Source of the DNA: Straminergon stramineum | Lineage: Eukaryota > Streptophyta > Bryopsida > Hypnales > Calliergonaceae | DNA: 64,000 nucleotides | Reading direction: 5' to 3' | Assembly: GCA_963920665.1 (NCBI GenBank) | Contig: OY987268.1 | Location: forward strand, 8,062,501-8,126,500 | In this document: positions 10,780 through 24,312 of the stretch, in pieces | Layout of the letters: every line of letters starts with the position of its first letter | Position numbering within the stretch: the first letter of the stretch is position 1 | Made by a program: the position numbers and the translations under genes | Notes under the pieces: model-generated | What the model was told of the DNA's origin: nothing | The model's input: only the letters and a program-made list of their open reading frames with translations | The model's database searches: none

Positions 10780-13700
10780 ATGTATAAGATTCAACAACAT
10801 AGTTGTTGCAATGCCATTGAGATTTCTGAACGTGAATATCTAAGACTTGCTCAAAAAGAACCTCTTGATAATCGATTTGCTCTTTTTCAAGCCGAGGTAA
10901 TTCTAAACCTAATTGTGACTAACATAAAAGACCATTGCATTTGAAATTTTCATATTTGATGGGAAAAAATACTTATATTTGATAAAGAATTGAAACAACA
11001 TTAATAAATATTATACAAAAATACTTATAAAATTTTAATCATATATTTTTAAAAAAGGATATAATGTATATAAATGAAAAAATTGAATCCTTGAAAATAG
11101 AATAGAGAGAGACAATTATTGTTGACACTTAATCTACAATAAACTTATATTATAGAACAAGAAATATCAACATTTGTTCTTCTAACATTTGTATATTTAA
11201 AGTATATATCTTAATTTTTTCACAATGAAAAATGATTTTTCAATGGAAAATCTTGTGCACTCAAATTTCTTATTTTTAATAATATGTCATAATGTGTACA
11301 TTATAGAGAAAAAGATTAAAAAAAGTATCAACGGACAAGGCTTCAAAATGGCCAAATACACTTGTCAATTTACGATTGTTGAGAGAACAAGCTCGTTTGG
11401 ACAAAATAAAGAAAGAAGAAGTAATATGATAATGTAATGATGTACAAATATTGAACAATGAAAGAATTTCTTTTTATAACAATAATTATTGAAATTTGAG
11501 TAGTATGAGGATTATTAATATTTTTGTTATATAGAATTTATTTGGAGATATGTTTAGAAACTTACTTTGAATCATTCAGGATTTTTCAATACTCATGTCA
11601 TATATAATATATTAGCTACAAATTATTTTTAGGATTACATGTTATGTACCATTTCTATTGTTATGGAAATAATGTAGGAAGAGATGATAAAACAAGATCG
11701 TGAAAATGTAGGTGTTCGACATAAAGAACGACTTGATAAGGTGAATTTCAAAGACTTCTTTGATACATTATAAACCTTTAAAAAAATATCATTTGACAAT
11801 TTTAATTTTTTTTGTTGATAGATATGTATAATTTCAAATACTTCTTATTAAATATATTTCTTTAACGACAAAATAAAAAATATTTCATATATAATATGAT
11901 ATTATTATCAATATAATTATTTCTAACCTTTCTTATATTTTAATTATATTGAAAATACAATTTGAGTATTATGGTTGAAATGGTTAATACCAATGTTTTT
12001 CCACTTATTTCAGTGTAATGTGATTTCAATTCTTTGTGTCTAAATGGCTTGAGCGTTGTAACCTTTGTAGTCAAATTTGCAATTTTAAACCTAAAAACTT
12101 TCAAAAAACATTGAGATCTAGAAAATTGAATCAATTCAAATTATTTTTGAGTTTTTCAGTTATTTTGTAAATATAAATATGATCAAATGTTTGTTTTTTA
12201 AAATTACTATAACAATTTTATAAATCAAGGTTACATACTTTTATCATGCACTCAACCCTCTCTAATGCCATTGCCTTCATCTAAAAAATGGACAACTCAA
12301 TGCACTTTGACATGTACAAGTTGTCTAAACAAATTTGTACAAAACAAGAGATTTCTTGGGATATGTAAGATCATAAAATTATAAAGCATGCAATTCTAGA
12401 TTTATGAGTTGATTGCATTTTCATTGCTTAAAATTATTTTAATAGAACATACATAAAGATATAGAGTGCTTTTTGTCAAAAAAATATTCAATTCTATTCA
12501 TTCTAAAGATTCTATTGAAATTTTCATATAAAAACAGAATGTTTTACAAGATTTAAGAAACTCACTCAACTCTATTATTTTTTTGGTGATTTAAAAAAAA
12601 TGTATACAATAGAGATATTTGTTATGTGGAGACCTAGTTTTTGCTTGACTAGAAATAAACAAAAAAACATTCTCTTGTATATTTTAAATATAGTAGAGAA
12701 TTTAAAGTATACAAAATTATAATCCTTCTTCTAAATTGAATTTGAATTTGATTTTTGTAGATTGACAAAGCAAATCGTCTTTTGGAAAGACCACATATCA
12801 AAGCACTTCAATCAAAAGCTTGGATTAATGATGTTATGAAAGTATTATTTCTTCAAATAACCTTAATTTGAGTGTATGTAATGCATATAAGAATTAAATT
12901 TCTATGTATATATTCATATGTTATGAAAGTTATGTGGATACAAATATTTCAAAAAATATATATTCTAACATGTACTCTAAAAAATTATTAGACGAGAAAT
13001 ATATTCATTTTTGGATTGTATATATAATTTTCATAAAAATAGAAATATTCTAAAAAAATATCAATCAAATATACTATTTCGTTTAAAATAATATGATAAG
13101 ACATTTTATTTTATTATGCCAATTGTATTCTAAAGCTTTATTATTGGTTTATGAATTAGAGTTGTCAAATTACAACCAAATATTTGAATTCTATTCTACT
13201 AGATTTTTATGTTTTTAAATGTTTCATATAGGAACGTATAGAACAACTTAAATTAGCAAAGATTTGGAAAGATAAATGGATAGATCAAGAAAAATATTAT
13301 CACAATGAAATGTTGAAAACAGTTGCAAAACTCAACCAAGAAGAAGAAAACAAAGTAAGAAAAGCTTATGAAGTAAATCAAGAATTGATCAAATCTCAAA
13401 ATGAACAGGTTTGTAATACTTATAGTTAACTTAAAATTGCCTAAATCAATTGGTAATAGATTTGAACTTTAAAAAAGTTGCCTTATATCTTTCATTTTTT
13501 GTATTCCCTATAGTCACTACATTCTTCCTACCTTTCTCTAATCTTAATCAATAAAATTGAAGACATTATATATTTTTTCAATTTTAAAATAGAGAGGTAT
13601 ATCTTATACTATTAGAAACACATTTTTTATAGTTTTTTTCACAATCCATGAAACTCTAGATTTTATAGAGAAATACTCTAATAATTTCTCACGAAATTCT

Positions 13701-16700
13701 TGATATTTTATCATGTGCACTTATAGCACTACTATACATGAAGGTCTGATTTGGCACTCAAGTGCCAAAATTGAATTTCCATGTGCATCAAATTCTCATA
13801 GGTCCATGCCACCTCACACCATTCAAAAGTTGACATGTGGTACTTTTTTACAAAATTGACTTAAATTATGCCAAATCTAACCTTCACATAGAGTATTTCG
13901 ATTTGTTCAACATCCATGTAATTTGACCAAATCATTCATCAAAAGTTGTAAATTCAAGCCTTTTAAAGGCCTTAAACCCTTTCTAATGCCAAATGCCTAA
14001 ACCCCTATATGATGGTCATTGAAAACATTGGGCAACAAAATGTGTGAGTGTGGCAAGCTTGCACTTGGAGTGACTAAGTTTTACTTCTTTTTTCTCTTAA
14101 GAATCTATCTATTAATTATTATTTTTCCTCAAACAATAGTTGTATTAAGAAAAAATAAATTTGACAATCAAATTTAAAATATACTCATTGAAAATATAAT
14201 ATTTATTGTTGAATTTACAATCATTGGATTGCTCATAACAAATTTTGATTTAGACCATAGAGAAAGAACTTCAAAAGTTTATGCTACATTTCTAATCACA
14301 CTTTATAACCTTCAAAACCAACCAAAGCTTTATGTTTCAAATTTGTTAATACCAAGATTCATTCTAGAACATTTGTATTGCAACATGTAAGCAATTCTAA
14401 TCATATTTTATTTATTAATCTTAACTTAGTCATTATATGATATAATAAAAATGAAATTTAATACATTTCTTAAGATTTTAAAACCATTCCTAATATAATT
14501 TTCTATTACAAATATTTTGAGGATATATAACAATAAACTAGATTTCTTGACAATGAACTAGATAGCAGAAGTTCACAAACAACGAGAAAAAGAAGAAAAG
14601 GAAAAAATATTACAAAGGGAAAGGCTCAAAAAACAATTTGAAGAAGAAGAAGCAAAAGAAATCGCGAAGGAGAAAAGAAGAAAAGAAATATTTTTAGCGA
14701 ATATCAAAGAGGTTGCAGAAATTAATAAATCAGCAAAGGTTAAATTTACTAGTGATTGCTTATAACACCTACATAACTCTTATAATATACATTGTATGGA
14801 GTCATCATCTTTACCCTTAATATACCTGACTTACAACCTTAAGGAAATTCATTCATATGGGATATATTTAATTATTATAGGATTTGAAGAATATCAATAA
14901 GTAGACCTTTCTAAATTTATCTTCACATATAATTGATGCAAATTAATACGTTTATAGTTTTCGAATGAATTATTTCCACAAATTCCTAGTATTTCTAAGC
15001 CAATTTTGCTTCAAATTTCTTATAACTTACAATGGTGAAGCACAAGACTTTTTTTCCTAAGAAAATGGTTTAACATGAAAATGCTTCCTATTTGAAGATA
15101 TTAAAATTTGAAAATCTGACGAGTTTTTATATTTTATTAATTCAAACTAACTTGGCACAAATTTACTTACATTTAAAAAAAATTGAATTATAAAATTTAA
15201 ATGAATTAATTTTTATGGTATTTCAACTATTAAATATTTCCTCTATTTCTGAAAAAGACTTCTGTTTCCTTTGTGTTTTACAAAAGAAATGCAAGTCTTT
15301 TTCAAAAAAGAAGGTAGTATATTTTAAGTTATTGAAAAATAAATATTACTTTGAATAAAAAAATAAAAAAATAAAAAAAATCTAGTTTTATTTAATAGTA
15401 TAGAGTGTTTTCAAGCTACAATGTAGTGAATTTTGTTGCTACAAATTTGCAGTTTTTCCTTTTTTTCAAATTCTACAAATTTTAGAATTTTGTACCAATA
15501 CAATAACGGCATTATTAATGAACTTATCATGGCTATAATATATTTTCATATAAAAATTTATTGTATTTTTCACATGTCATACTATTTTTGAGACAATAAT
15601 TGAAGTACAATGTAAGTTTTAATCCATATTTTAGTTTTTAGATTTTTGCAATAAGATAATGCAACCTCTTTATGGTTGATTGAATTTTTTTTAATTCCAT
15701 TTTTTAAAAAATATTTAAAAACTAGACCTTATTTTCATTGATTAATTGAAATTTAAAAATAAAAAAATATTTTGGCTACTTTGAACATTTAAGAAATTTA
15801 TTGATGGTATTGTCCACTTTTTTCTACAAATTTTTTTTGCAATCACTACATTTATTATAGTGCATTGCATTATCCCTAACACTTCATTTATATCTTGAAA
15901 CACCCTACAATACATTTTAAGTATTATTTATTCAAAAAAAATTCTCTTTAAGAGCTCAAAAATGTTTCTAAATAAATCTTATGTGGATTTTACAAAAGCT
16001 TCCAATGATATTTAAATCTCACTCTTATCGATTATTTTTTTAAATTCCATCTTTGAAATCATATATGTAAGTTGTATTTAAAACTAAATTTCATTTTAAA
16101 TAGGGCAAAGGAGCAATGTTAGTTGAAATGGAGCGAAAACTTGAAGAAGAGATAACAATGTATTGGAAAAAAAGAAAAGCTTGGGAAGCAGACTTGAAAA
16201 AAACTCATGATGAAAAAAGAGCTGCAGTGAAAAAACGTCAAGATATTATGAGTGAAAGACTTAATAAGGTTAATATTTGAATGGTTGCTCCATTGAATCT
16301 TTATTGCAATTGCAATTTGGATAATTTTTTAAAAGGAAAATAATTTCTTTTTGTTATTTATTATTTTCCATTAAAAAATATCTATTTTAAAACAAATCTA
16401 AATAGCTTCATTTCTTACCATAAACTTATGTCAAATACTAAAATATAATATTATATAGTTATAGTAATAACCCCTAAATGCCCAAGGTACCACATTTTGG
16501 TGTTGACAAAACTTTGAAGTTAAATCAAATCTTACTAAATTATTGTTTTTAGTATTTATTGTAAAATAATATATTTAAAAAAATATTTTTAGCATAAAAA
16601 TTTTGATATTATTCAAAATGAATGTTTCTTATTTTTATTCAAGATTTTGTGCAAGGATGCCCATTGGAAATTGGATTTTCTAGTGTCAAGGACCATTGGA

Positions 16701-19700
16701 AATGAGCCTTGAATATAATGGATCTTGGGGGAAAATCACATTAGAAATTCATTGAAAAATATTGTAGAGTAAAATTTGAGAAATTGTAATGTAATTGTGG
16801 TTATATTTGTTACATCCTTTAATACCGTAATTCTTATGATCCAAATTTTAGATTTGACACATAAAAAGAATTCACAAACTTGAAATCACTATTATAATTT
16901 TAAAAGCCTCATGTTCAAAAATTATAATTTTTTGATCCATAAGTGATATTCATTTATTTTATTTTCCTATGTGATTTATGACATGTTTTTTTGAATTCTT
17001 GTAGTTAATTTTTTTTTTAAATTGATGAAACTTACTAAATTTTGAATTTTTGTTTAATTTAAGAGTAACTTCAATGAGCTCAAAAAAGGCCTTAGGCTCT
17101 TGGTGATTAAGCTTACATATATTATTGAATGGAAAAATGATGTTCTTTGAGTATCTTTAAATGTATTATAAAATATCATACAAACTTTAAGGCATAAATG
17201 TATATATATAAATGAAAAAATATTTGAGATCTTGATATAATGCATTGAATTGTTGAGTTTAAATGATAATATTTTGAATTGATTAAAAATATTTTAATTT
17301 TAATTTTAATTTTTTTGAAAATAAAGTAAATCTCTAAAAGACTAGGTGTTTTTCAAGAGAAATTGTCAAAAACTACCATTTTTAATGCATGGATCAAAAT
17401 TGAAAACTAATCATTTTTTTGTGAATTTCAACCTAACAAAAGTATAGTATACTATTATAGAACTGTGTAGATAATGCTTCAATCTATTTGATTTCATGGA
17501 TTGAAAGAATATAACGTTTGAAGTGAGAAAATAAAGCCTCCTTTCATTCTTATGAGACAAGCTCACTAGGCTTCAAGTCCCTTTGGAATAAAAAAATTTC
17601 ACTATACAAAACTGAGCATCTATACCAATGTTTTTTCTACAATTTTCTAATTCCTTTGTTGTCTTCACTGCATTCAAGAGTATTTGGAGGGATGTGACTC
17701 TATTTGCTCCAATCTATTAGTTTTGATGAAACTTTGTTAGTAGAAAAAACATTGCTCTATACTATTGAGTATTGCATCTTATTAGGGACATTCATGCAAA
17801 ATTTCAAAAACAAATAAGTGGTCTATTGGTCTACCTTACTAGATCACCTTGTTATACAAGGAAGTCAAGTACATTGGCATATGTGATACACTAGTTATTT
17901 TTTGACGATTTCTTAAGCTGAAACAAATTAATTTGTTAGAAATCCAAATAATGAAAACTTAGAGACAAGTACTTGGAATACGTGGAAAACTTTACAAAAA
18001 CTTTAAAAGCCGGCATAGATTCCAAGATAATATCAATTGGAGTTAGAAGAATATATTCTCCCTCAAACTTGCCCAACAAATTTAGTGAAAGATGCCAAAA
18101 TTGCCCCAAATGCCTAAATTTTTTGGGGCATCATAACTTGTGATCCAAACATTTGATTAGAATTTGTTTTTAATCCCTACAAAGGTGGTGAATGCACTCA
18201 TGCTCTATCAAATTTTTTTAAATCCTTTGTTTATTTTTACTTCATCCATACCTACCTGAATTCTAATTGTTCCATGAACACACGTATTGTCCTTTAGGGT
18301 TTTGTGGAAAAATTGATTCTAAGATAGGAAAATATAAAAATTTACGTCTAATGTGTATTTTAAGATATGAAAATGAGATTAAAAAAATATAAATATAAAT
18401 GCATCACTTATCTATAAGTTAAATAACAACAATCAATTTATTTCATTATAGGTCTTGTAGGGCATATTGCCATTGTTTAATTTGTAAAAATTATAATTGA
18501 AACTTTATTCTTACTTTCTTCTTTTCTTATTCTTTTAATGTTATCAATTGGTTTTATCGATAATGTTACCTAAAATAGTTTAAAGATATAATTTTTTATG
18601 TATTTAGAGATAGAACTTCTAAAATATATGATTGACATTTATTTTCATGTACTATTAATAATCTTATTATATTCAATCATTAATTTATTTGTTTTTGAAA
18701 TTATCTAGTTAAGGTATATTCTTTGATTAGACAATGTTAAAAACCTTATTCTAATCCTTTCATCTCTAAAAGACCAAGTTTTTGTTGAATGATCAATTGA
18801 AAACTCAAGTAAGTTCCCACAAAGTCAATTTAAAATGAGTCTTTCTAAAGTTTTGCCACAAGGTGTGGACATGTACCACCTTTTATTGCAAATTTAAAAA
18901 ATTCCAATTAGGTGTTCCAATCAAAAGTTATGTTGCCCAAAGTTGTATGAGCAAGTCAAGCAACTTCACATGTCATTTGCAAAATTTATCTTCTACCTTC
19001 TAAATTTGCTAGGCATATAACCAACACAATTTAGGATGGAACTATAAAAAAAATATGTGTAGTGTAAAAATCACATTCTAGGAGGTGTTATAGTCTATTG
19101 GCCCTGTTGGATAAGGTTAGGAAGGTAAAATCTTTCTTCTAACTTCAAACACTAGAACCTTTTAATCTACTTAATCAAGGTTTTTGAAAACTTTCCACTC
19201 ATTCCCATGGTAGTCTACATAAGTTTGTATAGTTAAGTTTCAAACAAAACTTCTTATTTTCATTTTTTACTATTTGAAAAATTCCCAATTTTTGACAATT
19301 CATGACCCCAAAGTGTTTGGATCCTTTGAAGATTAATGATTTTTGGTCTTGTAAATAAGGTAATAAATATGAAAATTTTAGATATTGTAGGAAGGTGAAA
19401 AAACTTTGATGTATACAAATTTAAAAAAACATTAAAACAACAAACTTGAATTGATACTTATAATTGACATTGTGAGGTACCCAAATACAATCCCAAAATT
19501 AGAATCTAATTGGCCTAATATCCAATTTCATCTTTCGGGGAGTGGAAAAAAATTTAGGTCCCTCGACCTTATGTATGTTATAACATTTGACAAATGAAAT
19601 ATTAAAACAATGTCTATTTACATGTCTTTTCCTAAACTTGTATTTTTAAAATTTTAATGACATTCATATTTTAATGATTAATGTTGTTCATTAAAAACAT

Positions 19701-22168
19701 CTAATTTGTTAATTGCAGTTATATAAAGAAAAGGCAATCAAAATTGCTGGAGATGAAGAGAAGCATAGGATAGCTAGAGAAAAAGCTGAGGATGAAGCCG
19801 TAGCAGCTAAAGAAGCTAAAGCAAAAGCATTATTAGAAGAATGTCATAAGTCTCGACAACATCAAGTAAAAATATTATTTATTAAAAAACATTCAACATA
19901 ATATGTGTATTTTTGGACAATGGATATTAATATAATTATTTTTAAATTATAAAAAAATATCAAAATTTGAATATTATATTACATAAATCTATCCTATTTG
20001 ACATATTTCATGATGCTTTCATGATTGCAAATTTTTAACCCCTAAAGGACCGAGGCACATTTTGGGCAGAAATTGTCAAAAACTGCCACTTTTTAGGGCA
20101 GCAAGAAAAAAATGGAAAAAAAGTGTTTTTTTTCAAAATTCAACTGTACAAATTTATACTAGACTTCTTTGGGAACATGTGGACAAATTTTTAGAAACTT
20201 TGACCACATGGATTGAAAGATTATAATGTTTGAAGTTTGGTGAAAAAGTTTTTTTCTAACCTTGCCCAATATGGCTTGCAAACTTTAACTCCTAGAACGA
20301 GATGCTTACACTAAACATGGTTATCTTTTTTACATTTGCATCTTGGATCATATAAACTACACACCCGCCAAATTTCAAAATCATAGGAAGAGTTTTGTAC
20401 ATGCTGCCCAAAGCTACCCAAGCTGCCCACAAAGTTCAGGGCAGCATAACTTTTGATCTGGGCACCTGATAGGAAAAAAATTAGATTTTTAGGAAGGGGA
20501 TATATAGTTACACATTGTGTCCAAATTTCATGAACATCCGACTAAAAATGACTTCATAGGAGCCTACCCAAGATTTCTTGCGTACGTTGAATGAACACTT
20601 GGTCCTTTAGGGGTTAAAATAAATTGTGAGATATTTTATTTTCTTAATCATGAAAATAGATAATTAATTTGTATTTGAACCATTTTAGATTGCACGAAAG
20701 AAAGAATTATTAGAAGAAGAAAAGAAGGATATTGACTATGAATACAAGCATGTGGCTGAGAATATTCAAAAATCCATTGAAGAAGAAAAGCAAGAAGAAA
20801 TTGCTAGATACAATAGAAATAGGAAGATTTCTGAGTTTTTAATAGATCAAAAGGTACAAAAATGTCATATTTTATTATACTTGCATATTTTTATTTAATT
20901 CTCACTATAATTTAAAAATATATAACCTTTAGTGAAGATGATTTGTTGAAGATGATTTCACAAATTGTCCATCAAAATTTGGAGTTAAATAGTATCACTC
21001 ATTTTGTTTGATTTAGTCTTCAATGAATTGTAGTTATTATTTTTGAATTTCAGCAATAATTTTATTAAAACTTATAGAGCTTTATAATAAGAATCATAAC
21101 TTAACCCTTAAGCGCCCCAATGCCTCAAATTTGGCCTCCAACATTGAAAGATTGCCTTGTTTGACTATCATAATCTTTTCAATTATACAATGAAATCATT
21201 TGTCTATTTCACCACAACTCCAAGGCTATCTCTACTACTGATCAATATAGTCAATTTTTGTGTATCTCTATTTAGGGGACAATTTGATTGGAATGAGTTT
21301 AGAAGTGTTTGGATTTTGGTACACATGTTGGGCACTCAAGGGTTAAGACAAATATAAGCTTTGAGTTATTGTTTTGATGATTCATTGTAACGAAGCTTGA
21401 TTCCATGAAATTAAAAGATAGATTCATCTAGTTTGGAAAATCTTCATTTTAAATATACTCTAAATCAAAGATAATTGTTTAAAATCATTCACTGTTTCCT
21501 TTAGTCTAACAATTTAAGGAAAATGCCATATTATATTTGAAATGAAAATATGTTATCATATAGTTTTGAACCACTATACAAACTTCATGAATTTTTATAA
21601 TTGATGAACATCTAGAGTTTTTGATTCATATGCATCCATGATTGCAACTATATTTTTCAAAAACGACTACCTAAATTTTTCCAAAATTAATTTCATTAAA
21701 TTTCAGCTTGAATTAAAACCATATGGGACAAGCTATTTTGATTCTCTCATTTGCAATGATTGCTTAAATAAATCATCAAATGAGTACTAATAAAATATGC
21801 ATTTTTTGTTTTATTTCTCTAAATTTGTAATATAGATAAAAGCAATATGTGAAGAAAGGCAAAGTTTGATTTACCAATATGTTTTCATTTTATTTTAAAG
21901 CTTCCAAGTGTAAAATTATTTTTATTTTAGATTGAAGAAGTCATTTGGTTTAATTGATTCCTATAAATAATTTGATTTTCTTATTATCTAAATGATCAAT
22001 GGATTTCATATTACTATATATACAAATTCTTAAATTTTTTTAATGATATAGAAACAAAAACAAGAAGCAATTAGAAAAGCAAAGGAGACTCAATTACATG
22101 AAGACATTGAAGCTTTGATCCAATTAAAAGCAGATGAGGAGTATCTCAAGAATATAACTTTTGAGTAA
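10780..22168 (+). CDS. Coiled-coil axonemal-type protein, TPH domain (CFAP210/CCDC173-like)
   Basis: Nine exons are read at 10780-10896, 11678-11740, 12761-12841, 13232-13408, 14562-14738, 16104-16268, 19719-19865, 20689-20853 and 22052-22168, giving about 402 residues. All introns are GT-AG and phase 0, and every exon is a multiple of three. The product is almost continuous charged helix rich in Glu/Lys/Arg/Gln, with no membrane segment. Its start (ISEREYLRL) and a block reading IKALQSKAWINDVMKERIEQ resemble trichohyalin-plectin-homology proteins such as CFAP210/CCDC173, microtubule inner or flagella-associated proteins of motile axonemes. In a land plant it would act in sperm flagella, so antheridial expression is expected. 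The family call comes from composition and recalled motifs; CFAP53- or MNS1-type relatives remain possible. Animal CFAP210 is longer, and the ATG at 10780 may not be the true start, so upstream exons may be missing. Introns reach 3.45 kb and carry MITEs. Confidence 0.75.
16471..17328. repeat. Degraded TTAA-MITE left end in intron 6
   Basis: CCCCTAAATGCCCAAGG with a following CACATTTTGG block matches the left terminus and first internal block of the TTAA-bounded family. The TTAA itself is mutated to ATAA and no matching right end was found close by. It lies inside the 3.45-kb intron between exons 6 and 7 of the coiled-coil gene. Confidence 0.4.
17329..18303. mobile_element. Degraded TTAA-family element in intron 6
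   Basis: The left end reads CTCTAAAAGACTAGG and the right end TTGTCCTTTAGGG, with family blocks between them (AAATTGTCAAAAACT, ATTGAAAGAATATAACG, GGGGCATCATAACTTGTGATCC). At about 975 bases it is longer than intact copies, so it may contain a nested insertion. It has no coding capacity. Confidence 0.5.
18760..19336. mobile_element. Degraded TTAA-family element, inverted, in intron 6
   Basis: The internal blocks appear in reverse-complement order relative to copy 4: a block equivalent to 'gatcaaaagttatg' comes first, and the poly-A/T block and terminal GGATCCTTTGAAGATTAA come last. Lying next to the forward copy at 17329-18303, it makes a large imperfect inverted pair inside one intron. Confidence 0.5.
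20035..20617. mobile_element. TTAA-bounded MITE, copy 4 (583 bp), in intron 7
   Basis: This is the best-preserved member. The two ends are perfect 17-base inverted repeats, TTAACCCCTAAAGGACC and GGTCCTTTAGGGGTTAA. It has no coding capacity. It lies between exons 7 (ends 19865) and 8 (starts 20689) of the coiled-coil gene, 71 bases before the exon 8 acceptor. If TTAA is the target duplication, the ends fit a piggyBac-type element. Confidence 0.85.
21101..21346. mobile_element. Short TTAA-bounded element (246 bp) in intron 8
   Basis: The left end is TTAACCCTTAAGCGCCCC and the right end is GGGCACTCAAGGGTTAA. The termini pair imperfectly over about 20 bases and belong to the same TTAACCC class. 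The frame at 21157-21357 inside it has no motif. Confidence 0.6.
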
Positions 22169-23762
22169 TTTAGCTTGAAAAAATACTTTTCCTAATTTTT
22201 ACATCTTCTTGGGATGCTTTCAAAAGAACAATGAGAGAAATTTTGAATTCCTTTCTTTCAAGTTCATAATGTTTGTCTTATATATAGAAATCATGATTGA
22301 ATTTGTTCTTTAACCTTAAAATGAGTGTCATTCATCAAATTTATGTAGACTATTGATATACATTCATTGGATATATTTCCATATTTTAACACTAGAAAAT
22401 TAAAGTTAATGAAGAACTTTAAAAATCCATGCATTCATAAAGCCTTAAAATTAAGCTAGCTATGAATGAATTTTAGATTTATTTTATTAGATCAAGTCAA
22501 AAAATCAGTGGTGTTCACATAATTTAGGCATTTACATTTAAGGAACTTAATTGGTTTTGAACTTTGGTTGAAACTTTATTTTAGTTTTTACAATAGTAAA
22601 CTTACAATGAAAGTGTTCAAGCAACAAATTTTCAAAGAATAAAGGAAAGGAAAACAATATGAGTATATGAATAACCAATTGAAAATTTGAAAAAGTTCGT
22701 ACAAAGTCAATTTTGAATGAATCTTTTTGAGATTTTGATTGAGATGTGGACATGTACTCCCTTTTTGGAAATGAAATTTTTTCCCAATTGGATGCCAAGA
22801 TCAAAAGTTATGTTGAGTAGCTTATGAAAAATCAACTTATAAATTTTTTTCAAATAGGTAGCTAATATGATGTAGTATGAATTTGTCTGAAAAGAATCCT
22901 AAGTGTAGAGCAAAAATCTCATTCTAAGAGGAGTTGCTCCCATATGGTGGATCGAAAAAACATTCTATTCTAACTTTAAACATTATAATTAATTTTTTTT
23001 TAAATATGAAAAATTCCAAACATTCCAATTATAGATTAGTATACTTTTGTACTAATAGATTTTTTTTAAATCATTTTTTCTTGTCGTTCTAAAAAAGTGG
23101 TAGTTTTTAACAATTTTTGCTTGCATTTTATGTAGATTCTTTAGGACTTAAAAGTATAAATCAACATGAAATATTTATGAATATATTGTTAAACAACTCC
23201 AATCAAAATACAAAACTTGAACTATGAAAAATGAAGAACCAAGGAAAAATCTACTAGAATTTCAAAACTAAGGGAAAACAAAGTGACTTGGTTGCAAAAC
23301 AAGTGATTATCTTTTAAACTTCCTTTTCCAAGGGTATTTTAGCAGGTTTTAAGAAAAAGAAGTCAAAGAGATTTTAAGTTTTAACCCCTAAATGATAAAG
23401 ACAATCACTTTTTGATAGGCAATTGTGATCTCGATAATTGATATATAAATGAAATTTTGCACACAGGGTTTACCTTCAAAGCAAAACAAATTTCATAGAA
23501 TTTAGATTAGTGGTTACAAAGTTATATTCACTTTAGTCTTTCATCCCCTATATGGGCAAGTCATACAACCAAACAAACCTTTTCTATTTAATTTTTTTTT
23601 CTCAAATTTTTTTCATGAATTTTCAACTAAATTTCAAAGCAAGTCATTAACTTAAAGAAATTGTGAGATACATACTTCTTTCAAGAAATAAATTTGAAAG
23701 ACAAATAATACTTGTGCAAAGTGATGTAAAAAAGTATTCACAAAGTTTCAAAGTAAATATCT

Positions 23763-24312
23763 TATTCCCTTCATCCCCAAATGATTTTGTTGGATTAATT
23801 GTTCTGGATTAAGGTTGAAAACAACATTTTTTAGACCCCTTTTGTGTTGTAAGTAGAGTTCGGTGCACTCCTATTGTCCTAAAAGCTTTGAGTTTTTGAG
23901 TCCTTTTCAAAGTTTAGTTTAGGAGTGCTAAAAAGGAAAACTTTTTCGGCATTTTCAAGGAGCTCTTGTTGGCACTTAATTGTTGAGTGTGAGGTAATCC
24001 TTTTGTAGGCAATTAGAGTCGACCTCTATTCCACCACCTAGAGCTTCATCTCCTTCAATTGGGCAATACTCAAGAAGATGCAAAAAATAGAAATGAACAA
24101 TGTTGATTGAACCTTTAGTCATTTCATTTGTCTTTTGATTGATGATTGCATGGATGGAGGGGGAACTACTGATTGAAGTTGTTTTGCTAGTCCAAGATAG
24201 CAATTGAAAGCTAAATTTGACCAATTTGCAACATTATAAAGTACAATGGGAAGATAATTTTGGGACAAAAAATTATAGCCAATATGAAGATCATTTTAGG
24301 ATGGAAGGAGTA
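23763..24312. mobile_element. Stowaway-type (Tc1/mariner-like) MITE, copy 1
   Basis: TA-TTCCCTTCATCCCC at the left pairs with a right end whose complement reads TACTCCTTCCATCCTAAAA. These are degenerate forms of the CTCCCTCCGTCCC terminus typical of plant Stowaway elements, with TA at both sides. A second subterminal copy of the 'aagatyattttgggac' block lies near the right end. The better-preserved copy at 35118-35690 has that block near its left end, so the two are inverted relative to each other. No coding capacity. Confidence 0.6.
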
